From assembly GCA_036675565.1 (NCBI GenBank), contig JAKFER010000148.1, forward strand, positions 1 through 16,923: 16,923 nucleotides of DNA. Direction: 5' to 3'. This document shows positions 10,358 through 15,912 of this stretch, one piece after another. The notes beneath the pieces are model-generated. The model saw only the letters and a list, made by a program, of their open reading frames with translations, searched no databases and had not been told where the DNA came from. Position 1 is the stretch's first letter. Every line of letters starts with the position of its first letter. The DNA comes from JACCYQ01 sp036675565. Lineage in GTDB: Bacteria; Bacteroidota; Bacteroidia; Chitinophagales; Chitinophagaceae. A program made the translations under genes and the position numbers.

Positions 10358-10420
10358 TTATTGTGACAGACCTGATCGTTGTATTGAGTGAAAGGTTCTT
10401 CGTAAGATGAAGTGGAGAGA

Positions 10421-10441
10421 TATAGCAATGCGGCTGCTATA
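10421..10441. repeat. Short hairpin between convergent genes
   Basis: TATAGCA (10421-10427) and TGCTATA (10435-10441) form a perfect 7-bp stem with a 7-base loop in the 106-bp gap between tamL and the convergent stress-protein gene. There is no adjacent T-run on either strand, so it is at best a weak or factor-dependent 3'-end structure. Confidence 0.3.
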
Positions 10442-10463
10442 CCATTAAGATAACTGCTGTTCC

Positions 10464-10961
10464 TTAAGAAAGTTGTTTGTAAAAAGCATAACCATGCTGG
10501 GGTTGTGGTTCAAAGAACATATTGTATAACCTGTTGCCTATTCCATGTAACCAGCTGTATTCATTTTCCCTGCGTGGCTCAAAATACTCAACATTCTGAA
10601 TTTTTACTTTTACAAGTATCAGTTCGTTCATTGCCTTCTTTTTAATGTCATCTGTAATGTCCACTAAACCATTTAATTCTTCCGGGTCATTCATGATTGT
10701 AGCTTTACCGGAGATCTTAATCTGGCTGTCTAATCCTTTTTTAAAGAATTCTGCACGACATGGGAATTCACGATCAAATTCCTGGATGTTCTGTGTAGGC
10801 TTGTTTACAAAGAACCACACTTGTCCTAATTCATCAACCTTTAAGGCAGTAATAATAGTGGTAGGTAATTTTAAAACCGCATCACTCATGCTGAAGAAAA
10901 GCGCAGTTCGTAATTCCATCACTTTTTCCTGCATAAATTTCAAATGATTATCTGTAGTCAT
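10464..10961 (-). CDS. Pyridoxamine 5'-phosphate oxidase-family general stress protein
   Basis: This 165-residue protein has a split-barrel flavin-binding fold like general stress protein 26. Members bind FMN or FAD and are tied to stress responses, but their substrate is rarely known and true PNPOx activity should not be assumed. The core reads V-W-F-F-V-N-K-P-T-Q-N-I (48-59), then C-R-A-E-F-F (68-73) and Q-I-K-I-S-G-K-A-T-I (80-89), matching successive strands of the barrel. A W-L-H-G-I-G-N-R-L-Y segment (137-146) lies near the C-terminus. The start is an ATG whose first two bases lie in the arm of an inverted repeat. It is divergent from the DUF892 gene across a 359-bp gap and convergent with tamL. 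The family call is confident; the cofactor and reaction are not. Confidence 0.88.
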   Translation of the reverse strand: MTTDNHLKFMQEKVMELRTALFFSMSDAVLKLPTTIITALKVDELGQVWFFVNKPTQNIQEFDREFPCRAEFFKKGLDSQIKISGKATIMNDPEELNGLVDITDDIKKKAMNELILVKVKIQNVEYFEPRRENEYSWLHGIGNRLYNMFFEPQPQHGYAFYKQLS

Positions 10962-10981
10962 AGTATTTTGTTTGATACTAT
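10960..10981 (-). promoter_or_regulatory. Inverted repeat overlapping the stress-protein start codon
   Basis: ATAGTAT (10960-10966) and ATACTAT (10975-10981) are perfect 7-bp arms around an 8-base spacer. On the minus strand the 3' arm includes the first two bases of the ATG, so the structure could mask the start codon in the mRNA or be an operator in DNA. The stem is entirely A/T-rich apart from one G-C pair, so it is probably weak. Confidence 0.3.
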
Positions 10982-11042
10982 AATTTCAAATTAAGTACCA
11001 AATTGATTAAAGCTAAAGATTTGACTTAAACAGTAAATGTTG

Positions 11043-11062
11043 GGGGAGAAAGCTCTACAAAA
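11043..11062. promoter_or_regulatory. Shared element GGGGAG-N4-CTCTACAAAA, copy 1
   Basis: GGGGAG (11043-11048), four variable bases (AAAG) and CTCTACAAAA (11053-11062). The same 16 fixed bases with the same spacing recur at 14459-14478, also in a divergent gap. On the minus strand it reads TTTTGTAGAG-N4-CTCCCC and ends 81 bases before the stress-protein start; the ferritin-like start is 258 bases away on the plus strand. The orientation of action is unknown. Confidence 0.5.
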
Positions 11063-11234
11063 AGCAGATATAATTTCTGTTACATAATTGTTTTTTGGTC
11101 TGATTGGGAAAATAAATTTTCAATGAGATTGAATTTTTGAAATTTTGGATTTTCAATTGATTTTATGCTGGATAGATAGAATGATTCACAGTTGGGTAAA
11201 TGAGCAGGTTATTGAGCAAAATATTCAACAAATG

Positions 11235-11254
11235 ATATCATAACGTTATGATAT
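11235..11254. promoter_or_regulatory. Perfect 20-bp palindrome upstream of the ferritin-like gene
   Basis: ATATCATAACGTTATGATAT is identical to its own reverse complement, with no spacer, centred on ACGT. It lies 66 bases before the chosen ATG of the DUF892 gene and about 23 bases before a near-consensus -7 box. A perfect palindrome of this length fits a dimeric repressor or activator site. It is too far from any 3' end, and lacks a T-run, to be a terminator. Confidence 0.45.
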
Positions 11255-11320
11255 TACAATGGCACTCAATTTTTAAATGTTTTTGAAATTTATTTCATCA
11301 AAAAATATAAATTGAAACCA

Positions 11321-11908
11321 ATGGCAAATACTAAAAAAGCAACCAGCGCTACAGCAAATAAATCAACAACATCCAAATCAACAGCCGCTAAAAATGGCAA
11401 TTCTTCTAAAGGAAATATGTTGGAAGAATTTTTTGTTGACATGTTGAAAGATATTTACTGGGCTGAAAAAAACTTGCTGAAAGCATTACCTAAAATGCAG
11501 AAGGCAAGTACAACTTCAGAATTGCAGGCAGCGTTTGAAGATCATAAGAAAGTAACAGAAGAACAAGTATCCAGGTTAGAAGAAGCTTTTGAGATGATGG
11601 GTAAGAAAGCACAAGGTAAAAAATGTGATGCAATGGAAGGATTGATTAAAGAATCAGAAAGCATCATAGAAGAAACGGAAAAGGGATCTATGACCCGTGA
11701 TGTAGCTTTGATCATTGCAGCTCAAAAAGTAGAACATTATGAGATTGCTTCCTATGGTGGTTTAGTGCAATTAGCTAAAACAATGGGAAAGAATGATGTG
11801 GCAGAATTGTTGCAATTGACATTAGACGAAGAAAAAGAAACTGATTTACTGCTTACAGACATTGCTGAAAACAATATCAACTGGGAAGCGGAACAAGAAT
11901 TAGAATAA
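11321..11908 (+). CDS. DUF892 / YciF-family ferritin-like protein with basic N-terminal tail
   Basis: This 195-residue four-helix ferritin-like protein of the YciE/YciF family is associated with general and oxidative stress. The helical domain (about 33-188) shows the expected acidic and His positions: Glu49 in W-A-E-K-N-L-L-K-A-L, His75 in E-D-H-K-K, Glu138-His139 and Glu141 in K-V-E-H-Y-E-I, and Glu170/171 near the end. Metal binding is inferred. Residues 1-32 are an added tail of Lys, Ser, Thr, Ala and Asn, likely disordered and DNA-contacting as in tailed Dps proteins (inference). I chose the ATG at 11321 over an in-frame TTG at 11312, which would only add M-K-P. It is followed by a strong terminator and preceded by the palindrome and a weak -7 box. 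Confidence 0.9.
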   Translation: MANTKKATSATANKSTTSKSTAAKNGNSSKGNMLEEFFVDMLKDIYWAEKNLLKALPKMQKASTTSELQAAFEDHKKVTEEQVSRLEEAFEMMGKKAQGKKCDAMEGLIKESESIIEETEKGSMTRDVALIIAAQKVEHYEIASYGGLVQLAKTMGKNDVAELLQLTLDEEKETDLLLTDIAENNINWEAEQELE

Positions 11909-11955
11909 TTAATCAATTATAAAGAGTCTCATAAGCGGTAGGTTTAAGGGTTAAC

Positions 11956-11986
11956 AAAAAGTCAGGCTTTCATAGCCTGGCTTTTT
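11956..11986 (+). terminator. Intrinsic terminator after the ferritin-like gene
   Basis: AAAAAGTCAGGCT (11956-11968) pairs with AGCCTGGCTTTTT (11974-11986), a 13-bp stem with one G-U pair and a 5-base loop, ending in a T-run. It lies 47 bases after the ferritin-like stop and only 12 bases before the SemiSWEET ATG. Confidence 0.85.
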
Positions 11987-11998
11987 AATTTTTCTGGT

Positions 11999-12286
11999 AT
12001 GTACTTATTATCAATAGAGCTTCCTCATTATATCGGGTTAATTGCCGGCATCTGTACTTCCTTTTCTTTATTGCCCCAGTTAATAAAAATGATAAAGGAA
12101 AAGGAAGTAGATGATATTTCAATTGTGATGTTACTGACGCTTATGACAGGTTTGGGCTTGTGGATATATTATGGAATATTACGCACCGACTGGCCCATTA
12201 TCCTTACCAACTCTTTTTCTTTTTTATTAAACGGTATTATGATTGTATTACGCATCAGGTATAAACGAAGAAAGATAACTTCCTGA
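11999..12286 (+). CDS. SemiSWEET-family sugar transporter (PQ-loop protein)
   Basis: This 95-residue inner-membrane protein has three predicted helices at about 11-30, 38-58 and 65-86. The PQ-loop signature L-L-P-Q-L is at 24-28 (Pro26-Gln27) in the first helix. The length and three-helix bundle match bacterial SemiSWEETs, which work as homodimers and carry sugars by facilitated diffusion; the substrate cannot be read from sequence. The C-terminus is basic (R-I-R-Y-K-R-R-K), consistent with the positive-inside rule. The ATG is only 12 bases after the preceding terminator hairpin, so its mRNA either begins upstream and carries that hairpin in its leader or depends on read-through. A TAGGTTTA at 11939-11946 is one base off the TAnnTTTG -7 box. 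The topoisomerase gene starts 28 bases downstream, suggesting one transcript. Confidence 0.88.
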   Translation: MYLLSIELPHYIGLIAGICTSFSLLPQLIKMIKEKEVDDISIVMLLTLMTGLGLWIYYGILRTDWPIILTNSFSFLLNGIMIVLRIRYKRRKITS

Positions 12287-12314
12287 GAAGTATTAAAATT
12301 TTAATGTTACCTAT

Positions 12315-13421
12315 ATGGCTAGTTTGATTTTAGATGGTGAAGAAATCATTCAACTGTCTCATCATGAGTTTTTAAAGATTGATAAAGACTATGAAGAAGC
12401 TGCCACTGTAGCAAATCTTATTTATGTAACCGATGATAAAACCGGTATTAAAAGAATTAAAAAAGGTAAAGGCTTTACCTATATCTATGATGATAAACCT
12501 TTAAAGGATAAAGAGCAAATAGAACGTATCCGCAAACTGGCTATTCCACCGGCGTGGACGAATGTGTGGATCTGTCACCTGCCCAATGGACACATCCAGG
12601 CAACCGGCTTCGACCTCAGGCAAAGAAAACAATACAGGTATCACAACTTGTGGCATACCGTACGCAATCATACAAAATTTCATAAAATGTATGAGTTTGG
12701 TAAAGCGCTTCCACAACTCAGGTTGCGGGTTGAAAAAGATCTTGAAAATGCTGAAGTAAATGAGCAGAAAGTACTGGCGACAGTGATCAGCCTGATGGAG
12801 CGGACTTATATCCGTATTGGAAATGATGGCTATGAAAAATTGTACGGCTCATATGGGTTAACAACACTGAAGGATAAACATGTATCCATTAACGGTAGTC
12901 AGATGACCTTTTCATTTAAAGGGAAAAAAGGTGTTGTACAGGAGATTTCACTGAAAAGCAGGAAGCTGGCAAAAATTGTAAAAGCCTGTCGCGAAATTCC
13001 AGGCAAAGAACTGTTTCAGTATTTTGATAAGGAAGGTAAACGATGCACTATTGATTCAGGTATGGTGAATAATTATATTAAAGAAACTACGGGTAAAGAT
13101 TTCAGCGCAAAAGATTTCAGAACCTGGGCCGGCAGCCTGAATGCTTTGAGGGCATTTCATTCATTGGGAAAAGCCATTTCAGAATCGGATGCCAAAAAGA
13201 AAGTTGTTCAGGCATTGGATGAAGTGAGTAAGCAATTAGGAAATACCCGCACCGTTTGCAAAAAATATTATGTTCATCCGGGAATTATTCAGATGTACGA
13301 AGAAGATAAATTAAGCCGGTATCTTGAAGAACTGGATAAAATTGAAATGCCGGATGATCATGCGGATCTTACGCGGGAAGAAAAATTATTAATGAAAGTA
13401 TTGAAAGCGCTAACAAAATAA
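12315..13421 (+). CDS. DNA topoisomerase IB (poxvirus-like type)
   Basis: This 368-residue enzyme relaxes supercoiled DNA by nicking one strand through a 3'-phosphotyrosyl link, without ATP. An N-terminal clamp domain (about 30-120, with A-I-P-P-A-W-T near 76) precedes the catalytic domain. Visible active-site positions are Arg167 in Y-I-R-I-G-N, a Lys in F-K-G-K-K-G (201-206), Arg269 in K-D-F-R-T-W-A and the nucleophile Tyr319 in K-K-Y-Y-V-H-P. Between them, Y-G-L-T-T-L near 180-185 is also conserved in the family. The length is near that of bacterial homologues such as the Deinococcus enzyme. It follows the SemiSWEET gene by 28 bases, and its stop codon touches a bidirectional terminator. 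The product is confident; its role beside the usual gyrase and topoisomerase I is likely supplementary. Confidence 0.95.
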   Translation: MASLILDGEEIIQLSHHEFLKIDKDYEEAATVANLIYVTDDKTGIKRIKKGKGFTYIYDDKPLKDKEQIERIRKLAIPPAWTNVWICHLPNGHIQATGFDLRQRKQYRYHNLWHTVRNHTKFHKMYEFGKALPQLRLRVEKDLENAEVNEQKVLATVISLMERTYIRIGNDGYEKLYGSYGLTTLKDKHVSINGSQMTFSFKGKKGVVQEISLKSRKLAKIVKACREIPGKELFQYFDKEGKRCTIDSGMVNNYIKETTGKDFSAKDFRTWAGSLNALRAFHSLGKAISESDAKKKVVQALDEVSKQLGNTRTVCKKYYVHPGIIQMYEEDKLSRYLEELDKIEMPDDHADLTREEKLLMKVLKALTK

Positions 13422-13452
13422 AAAGAGGCGTTCCATTCGAACGCCTCTTTTT
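13420..13452. terminator. Bidirectional intrinsic terminator
   Basis: AAAAAGAGGCGTT (13420-13432) and AACGCCTCTTTTT (13440-13452) form a perfect 13-bp stem with a 7-base loop. The A-run on one side and T-run on the other make it work in both directions. It ends the topoisomerase gene on the plus strand (overlapping its stop codon) and the DUF6496 gene on the minus strand, 16 bases past its stop. Confidence 0.9.
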
Positions 13453-13468
13453 ATTTAAATTTTGTATC

Positions 13469-13897
13469 TTATTTCTTTTTCTTAACTGCTTTTTTCTTTG
13501 CAGTTTTCTTTTCCGTCTTCTTGGCTTCTTTTTTCTTGCCAGCTTTTTTTACAGCTGATTTCTTCTTCGCTGATTTTTTTGAATCACTCTTTTTTGTTCC
13601 GGGTTTTTTATCGGTTGATTTTTTTGCTGCAGACTTTTTAGATGCTGCCTTCTTTTTAGAAGATTTATCCGACTTTTTCTCTGATGATTTTTTGGTGCTT
13701 GCTTTTTTTGAAGCTGCTTTTTTCTTTGGTACTTTTGCTCCTTCTTCTCTTGCTTCTGATAAACCAATAGCAATAGCTTGTTTCCTGCTTTTTACCTTAC
13801 CGCCCTTGCCACCTTTACCAGAACGAAGCTTACCTTTTTTCATTTCACGCATAACTTCTCCAACTTTGTCCTGCGCTTTTTTTGAATATTTTGCCAT
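13469..13897 (-). CDS. DUF6496 protein with histone-H1-like Lys/Ala/Ser tail
   Basis: This 142-residue, extremely basic protein has two parts. Residues 1-57 are the conserved DUF6496 module: M-A-K-Y-S-K-K-A-Q, a Gly-Lys run (27-34) and S-R-K-Q-A-I-A-I-G-L-S-E-A-R-E-E-G (37-53). Residues 58-142 are low-complexity Lys with Ala, Ser and Thr, in K-K-A-A-S-K-K-type repeats like the tail of eukaryotic histone H1 and bacterial H1-like proteins. Nucleic-acid binding is inferred from charge. The ATG at 13897 is preferred over TTG codons at 13906 and 13903, which would add M-L-T. It lies 15 bases downstream of the outer-membrane protein gene on the same strand, so the two are probably co-transcribed and end at the bidirectional terminator. 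Confidence 0.88.
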   Translation of the reverse strand: MAKYSKKAQDKVGEVMREMKKGKLRSGKGGKGGKVKSRKQAIAIGLSEAREEGAKVPKKKAASKKASTKKSSEKKSDKSSKKKAASKKSAAKKSTDKKPGTKKSDSKKSAKKKSAVKKAGKKKEAKKTEKKTAKKKAVKKKK

Positions 13898-13912
13898 TGT
13901 CAACAATTTAAA

Positions 13913-14374
13913 TTAGAAAGTATAACGTATACCTAAGCCACCCAGGTTTCCATAGAATCCTCTGCCATCTCCAAATTCAAAAGAAGGTTGCCAGTCCAAT
14001 GAAAGGTTAATAGGTGCCTTGTTTATTTTATAATCTAAACCCAGTACACCATCAATTCCTGCAAACGTACCATCGCCATATTTGTCATCATAAAAACCAA
14101 TATGTGCACCCGGTCCTACATACCATTTCAACCCGGGGGCTCCTTCAATATCTCCATGAATTTCATACAAGCCTGTAATGCGGAAACCCCTGCCATGGAA
14201 ATACCCGATAAATTCGAGTGCTCGATTGTCTTGTACAAAATGTTTAAATGTAATGCCTGCGCCATCCCAAACTTTAACACCTAACGCGGTAGTATAACTG
14301 CGTCCCATGCTTTGGGCATTAACCAGTACGGTAATGAAAATTGTAATTGCAACTGTACAGATAATTTTTTTCAT
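13913..14374 (-). CDS. Small outer-membrane beta-barrel protein, function unknown
   Basis: The 153-residue protein starts with a clear signal peptide: M-K-K, then a hydrophobic stretch to about residue 18, with likely cleavage after Ala20 (V-N-A-Q-S). The mature part alternates Gly and aromatic residues with charged turns in a pattern of about eight amphipathic beta-strands, and the chain ends G-I-R-Y-T-F. A terminal Phe is the usual barrel-insertion signal. Both features point to a small eight-stranded outer-membrane barrel. I do not recognise a specific family. It is the first gene of a minus-strand pair with the DUF6496 gene (15-base gap) and is divergent from the PA2169-family gene. Copy 2 of the shared element ends 84 bases before its start on this strand. 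Confidence 0.85.
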   Translation of the reverse strand: MKKIICTVAITIFITVLVNAQSMGRSYTTALGVKVWDGAGITFKHFVQDNRALEFIGYFHGRGFRITGLYEIHGDIEGAPGLKWYVGPGAHIGFYDDKYGDGTFAGIDGVLGLDYKINKAPINLSLDWQPSFEFGDGRGFYGNLGGLGIRYTF

Positions 14375-14458
14375 AATTATAGTGAATTATTTAGGGCGTA
14401 AGATATAATTCATATGCCATAATGTATAAACTAAATTAAATAAGACACTGGTTTTCAA

Positions 14459-14478
14459 GGGGAGCATTCTCTACAAAA
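14459..14478. promoter_or_regulatory. Shared element GGGGAG-N4-CTCTACAAAA, copy 2
   Basis: GGGGAG (14459-14464), four variable bases (CATT) and CTCTACAAAA (14469-14478), identical in fixed bases and spacing to the copy at 11043-11062. It lies in the 224-bp divergent gap between the outer-membrane protein (-) and PA2169-family (+) genes, 84 bases from the first and 120 from the second. Its end overlaps an 8-bp inverted repeat. Confidence 0.5.
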
Positions 14479-14504
14479 GATTCTCATAATCTGCCTCTTT
14501 TGTA
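14472..14504. repeat. Inverted repeat overlapping shared element copy 2
   Basis: TACAAAAG (14472-14479) and CTTTTGTA (14497-14504) are perfect 8-bp arms around 17 bases. AGATT/AATCT (14478-14482 and 14488-14492) can form a further small pair inside. It may be an operator or a leader hairpin. Copy 1 has only a weaker CAAAAA/TTTTTG pair at a different spacing, so the repeat is not clearly part of the shared element. Confidence 0.3.
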
Positions 14505-14598
14505 AATGTATTTCTGATTTTAAACAGCTATAAATCTGGAATAGTTTTTACAACAAGATATTCGTTATAAATTTTTATAAACATTAAAAAGAAAAAAT

Positions 14599-15078
14599 AT
14601 GGCAACGAATATGAATGATAGAATAGAAGACACTGTTGATGTGTTAAACGATCTTATCCGTATTAATCACGATCGGATCGCAGGATATGAAAGAGCAATT
14701 AATGAAGCAAAGGATATTGACGTAGATCTTAAAGGTGTATTTAGCAGGATGGCAGAAGAAAGTACATTGTACGTTTCTGAATTAACAGAAGAAGTGGTGA
14801 AGTTAGGTGGTGAGCCTGCTACGGGAACAACCAATTCAGGAAAAATTTATCGTGCATGGATGGATGTGAAAGCAACGTTTACAGGGCATGACAGGGAATC
14901 CATCCTGGCTTCCTGCGAATTTGGAGAAGATGCTGCCCAGAAAGCTTATAAGGAAGCATTGGAGTCAGACGATCTTACCATGGGAACAAGGCAATTGGTT
15001 ACAAATCAGAAAACTTCTTTGAAGGCATCTCATGATTTGATCAAAAGATACAGGGATATGCATGATGAAGTAAAATAA
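14599..15078 (+). CDS. PA2169-family four-helix-bundle protein (DUF2383)
   Basis: This 159-residue soluble protein has a ferritin-like four-helix bundle, named after Pseudomonas aeruginosa PA2169. The opening helix (V-L-N-D-L-I-R-I-N-H-D-R-I-A-G-Y, 15-30) and regularly spaced acidic and amphipathic helices to the end match the family, as does the G-K-I-Y-R-A-W-M-D-V-K segment (81-91). No biochemical role is established; members often occur beside other stress genes, as here. Candidate metal ligands (Glu31, Glu54, His116-like positions) are too uncertain to claim. The ATG follows the A-rich stretch AAAAAGAAAAAAT, typical of Bacteroidota starts. The shared element lies 120 bases upstream, and a strong terminator ends the gene, so it is a single-gene unit. 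Confidence 0.87.
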   Translation: MATNMNDRIEDTVDVLNDLIRINHDRIAGYERAINEAKDIDVDLKGVFSRMAEESTLYVSELTEEVVKLGGEPATGTTNSGKIYRAWMDVKATFTGHDRESILASCEFGEDAAQKAYKEALESDDLTMGTRQLVTNQKTSLKASHDLIKRYRDMHDEVK

Positions 15079-15096
15079 CATCATCTTTCCATTAAG

Positions 15097-15125
15097 AAAT
15101 AGCCGGCTCGACCGGCTATTTTTTT
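15097..15125 (+). terminator. Intrinsic terminator after the PA2169-family gene
   Basis: AAATAGCCGG (15097-15106) and CCGGCTATTT (15112-15121) form a perfect 10-bp stem with loop CTCGA, followed by a run of seven Ts (15119-15125), 18 bases after the stop. Confidence 0.9.
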
Positions 15126-15231
15126 GCAACAAATTAAATTTAATTCACCTTGCTACGTTTTTACTTCGTTGTACCGTAATAGGTACTTGTGTATTAAATG
15201 AACAAATCTGGGTACAAATAACAAGATTGTA

Positions 15232-15585
15232 ATGGAATTGACAATAGAAATAATTCGGGCTTGTAAAATGACAGCACTGAGTTGCAGGAAATGTGTTTTG
15301 CATTTGTCTCAGGATGATCCGGTTCAAATTGCTGATCAAAAAAGTTTTCAGCAATGTGAAGATCTTTGTTTTGCATTTATGCAGGCTGCTTCATCCAAGT
15401 CCCAATATCTGCAAGAAATGATATTTCTGTGTATAGGCCTCTGCGAAGAATGCGCAGCATTAGCCGAAGAAAAGATGGATGATGACTTCATGCATGCTGC
15501 ATTTCATTGCCGGAACTTTTCCAACATGCTCATTAATCTTATCCCATCCGAAAACATCCAGGTCTCTGTTCAATCATCAAAATAA
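15232..15585 (+). CDS. Cys-rich four-helix protein, copper-storage (Csp/DUF326)-like
   Basis: This 117-residue helical protein has nine cysteines at 11, 18, 21, 42, 46, 67, 71, 74 and 93. They are spaced as C-x2-C, C-x3-C and C-x3-C-x2-C along predicted amphipathic helices, with His24, His88 and His92 nearby. This matches four-helix-bundle copper-binding proteins of the Csp/DUF326 type, whose Cys face inward and bind many Cu(I) ions. There is no signal peptide, so a cytosolic form is likely. Metal identity is inferred from the pattern only. The ATG at 15232 is the first start that keeps the helix intact. It lies after the PA2169 terminator and ends beside a hairpin that mainly terminates the facing gene. 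Confidence 0.82.
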   Translation: MELTIEIIRACKMTALSCRKCVLHLSQDDPVQIADQKSFQQCEDLCFAFMQAASSKSQYLQEMIFLCIGLCEECAALAEEKMDDDFMHAAFHCRNFSNMLINLIPSENIQVSVQSSK

Positions 15586-15613
15586 AAAAAGCTACTTAAT
15601 AGAAAGTAGCTTT
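15584..15613 (-). terminator. Intrinsic terminator for the lmo0937-family gene
   Basis: AAAGCTACTT (15588-15597) and AAGTAGCTTT (15604-15613) form a perfect 10-bp stem with a 6-base loop. On the minus strand the stem is followed by a run of Ts (plus-strand A run 15584-15590), 29 bases past the small gene's stop. On the plus strand only three Ts close the stem, so it is weaker for the Csp-like gene just before it. Confidence 0.85.
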
Positions 15614-15642
15614 AGATATGTATGTTTTAATAGGAATTAAAC

Positions 15643-15789
15643 CTAGGCCCTGCGAATAATACCGAGTATTAATGCAATAACCGCTAATACGATCAGGATG
15701 TGAATAAGACCTGTAGCGCTATAAACAAAAACGCCCAATAACCATCCGATTATCATAATGACAGCGATGATGTACAATAAACTTCTCAT
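15643..15789 (-). CDS. lmo0937-family small membrane protein
   Basis: This 48-residue protein begins M-R-S-L-L-Y-I-I-A-V and ends I-L-G-I-I-R-R-A. It has two hydrophobic helices at about 4-22 and 26-45, joined by a short Tyr-Ser-Ala-Thr-Gly turn. The pattern L-L-Y-I-I-A-V-x-M-I-I-G-W-L-L-G-V, with the Gly-Trp, matches the lmo0937 family, widespread in Bacteroidota and Firmicutes and of unknown function. Being so short it is easily missed by gene callers. It reads toward the Csp-like gene and has its own terminator. A consensus -7 box TAGGTTTG lies on its strand at 15916-15909, about 120 bases upstream of the ATG. The reading frame is complete from ATG to TAG. Confidence 0.88.
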   Translation of the reverse strand: MRSLLYIIAVIMIIGWLLGVFVYSATGLIHILIVLAVIALILGIIRRA

Positions 15790-15903
15790 AAAAATAATTT
15801 ATCCGTGAAAAAAAATGTTTGCTATCTGTAGTTAAGTAAAAAGCCTGCCATTCGGTTTTTAAGTCAAATGCAGGTAGGTTTTAATCCATTTCTGTGTAAT
15901 TAG

Positions 15904-15912
15904 CTCTACAAA
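15904..15912. promoter_or_regulatory. Half copy of the shared element (CTCTACAAA)
   Basis: CTCTACAAA repeats the right half of the element at 11053 and 14469; with the preceding AG it matches 11 bases of copy 1. The GGGGAG half is absent. It lies in the 237-bp divergent gap between the lmo0937-family (-) and YihY-family (+) genes, so all three occurrences are in divergent gaps. Confidence 0.35.

Larger units (their letters stand above)
10962..11320. other. 359-bp divergent intergenic region of two stress genes
   Basis: This very AT-rich gap separates the divergent stress-protein and ferritin-like genes. From left to right it holds the start-codon inverted repeat, the GGGGAG-N4-CTCTACAAAA element, an A/T-rich stretch with TTCAAT-GAG-ATTGAA (a weak inverted repeat), the 20-bp palindrome and a near match to the Bacteroidota -7 box, TGTTTTTG at 11278-11285 (consensus TAnnTTTG). 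No credible small ORF or RNA gene was seen. Confidence 0.6.

Noticed and set aside
12292..12305. 14-bp palindrome ATTAAAATTTTAAT between the SemiSWEET and topoisomerase genes
   Set aside because: It is purely A/T, expected by chance in AT-rich gaps, and too weak to terminate.
13469..13720. Apparent tandem DNA repeat of T-rich units
   Set aside because: It is the coding consequence of Lys/Ala/Ser-rich protein repeats, with no regular unit length and no CRISPR-like spacing.
13521..13916. 131-codon plus-strand frame rich in Phe opposite the DUF6496 gene
   Set aside because: It is the antisense shadow of the Lys-rich tail (AAA/AAG read as TTT/CTT); the minus-strand frame has a conserved family domain.
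15132..15145. 14-bp palindrome AATTAAATTTAATT before the Csp-like gene
   Set aside because: It is purely A/T with low information content and has no matching copy elsewhere.
15171..15186. GTACC/GGTAC inverted repeat before the Csp-like gene
   Set aside because: The 5-bp arms with a 6-base spacer are too short to call an operator without conservation data.
15198..15221. Seven-codon upstream ORF (M-N-K-S-G-Y-K) ahead of the Csp-like gene
   Set aside because: It is short enough to occur by chance and has no ribosome-binding signal or rare-codon pattern suggesting a leader peptide.
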